Source: Thermacetogenium sp. UBA5472 (GTDB lineage Bacteria; Bacillota; DSM-12270; Thermacetogeniales; Thermacetogeniaceae). Taken from it: a stretch of 5,796 nucleotides of DNA. Within the stretch, counting starts at the first letter, position 1, and each line of letters opens with the position of its first letter. Under the pieces are notes generated by a model. That model worked only from the letters and a program-made list of their open reading frames with translations, was not told where the DNA came from and made no database searches. The DNA lies in NCBI GenBank assembly GCA_002426495.1, contig DIQC01000073.1:414-6209 (forward strand), read 5' to 3'. This document shows, in pieces, positions 5,678 to 5,796 of the stretch. The translations under genes were made by a program, and so were the position numbers.

Positions 5678-5796
5678 TTAGATATTCTCATTCTTCAAGA
5701 CATCAATAATATTTTCCTTCTTGAGCTTTGAACTTGAATACAGCATTGTCGCACCGACGATTGCGAATACGGCAATTATAGCGGCAATAATACTGC
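5678..5796 (-). CDS. C-terminal end of an FtsX-like ABC transporter permease (partial)
   Basis: Thirty-eight codons and a TAA (5678-5680) are present, and the rest of the gene lies beyond the right edge. The visible protein is one hydrophobic membrane segment of about 19 residues (SIIAAIIAVFAIVGATMLY) followed by a basic tail, SSSKLKKENIIDVLKNENI. This layout, a last transmembrane helix and then a lysine-rich tail ending like 'KKENIIDaLKNE', is characteristic of FtsX/MacB-type permeases, which work with an ATPase partner to drive mechanotransmission, efflux or peptide sensing. Only the family can be suggested from so little sequence. It ends 108 bp before the IscU-like start, without an evident terminator between them. 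Confidence 0.7.
   Translation of the reverse strand, partial: SIIAAIIAVFAIVGATMLYSSSKLKKENIIDVLKNENI

Noticed and set aside
1..5796. CRISPR array, insertion sequence, toxin-antitoxin pair or defence island
   Set aside because: There are no regularly spaced repeats, no transposase-like reading frame, no terminal inverted repeats, and every sizeable gene belongs to a housekeeping or chromosomal family.

Overview
The window looks like a chromosomal stretch of an anaerobic or facultatively anaerobic low-to-mid GC Bacillota, most likely a Clostridia-type organism. The assignment is an inference. It rests on AGGAGG-type ribosome binding sites, many TTG and GTG starts, a short TtcA-like PP-loop protein of the clostridial style, a stand-alone IscU-like scaffold, and a COG3044-type 'ABC class' ATPase. 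No mobile element, phage gene or CRISPR array is visible. The longest stretch without a recognised gene is about 265 bp.

Layout. At the left edge is a 3'-truncated tRNA-Ala(CGC) on the minus strand, with its own near-consensus promoter. Next come two divergent genes whose promoters overlap: trmL (minus), a 2'-O-methyltransferase for tRNA position 34, and a ttcA-like gene (plus), a PP-loop protein related to the enzyme that thiolates C32. The ttcA-like gene runs into, and overlaps by 22 bp, a convergent minus-strand block. In transcription order that block is ddl (D-Ala-D-Ala ligase), a 569-572 aa ABC-class ATPase of the COG3044/MRB1590-like family, and a small SGNH hydrolase. The ATPase and hydrolase genes are only 19 bp apart and look co-transcribed. 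Upstream of ddl lies an AT-rich region and a very strong hairpin, the likely terminator of an IscU-like Fe-S scaffold gene, also on the minus strand. At the right edge is the C-terminal end of an FtsX-like ABC transporter permease, minus strand, cut by the window.

How the genes fit together. Several items touch tRNA or RNA: the tRNA, TrmL, the TtcA-like protein, and possibly the ATPase, whose trypanosome relative MRB1590 is an RNA-binding editing factor. TtcA family enzymes use an Fe-S cluster, so the nearby IscU-like scaffold is compatible, but nothing here proves a link. Ddl serves cell-wall synthesis. I see no clear new multi-gene system. The items most worth following are the uncharacterised ATPase/SGNH pair and a 36-codon in-frame open stretch between the IscU-like stop and its terminator. 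Four of the six complete genes appear to start with TTG or GTG.
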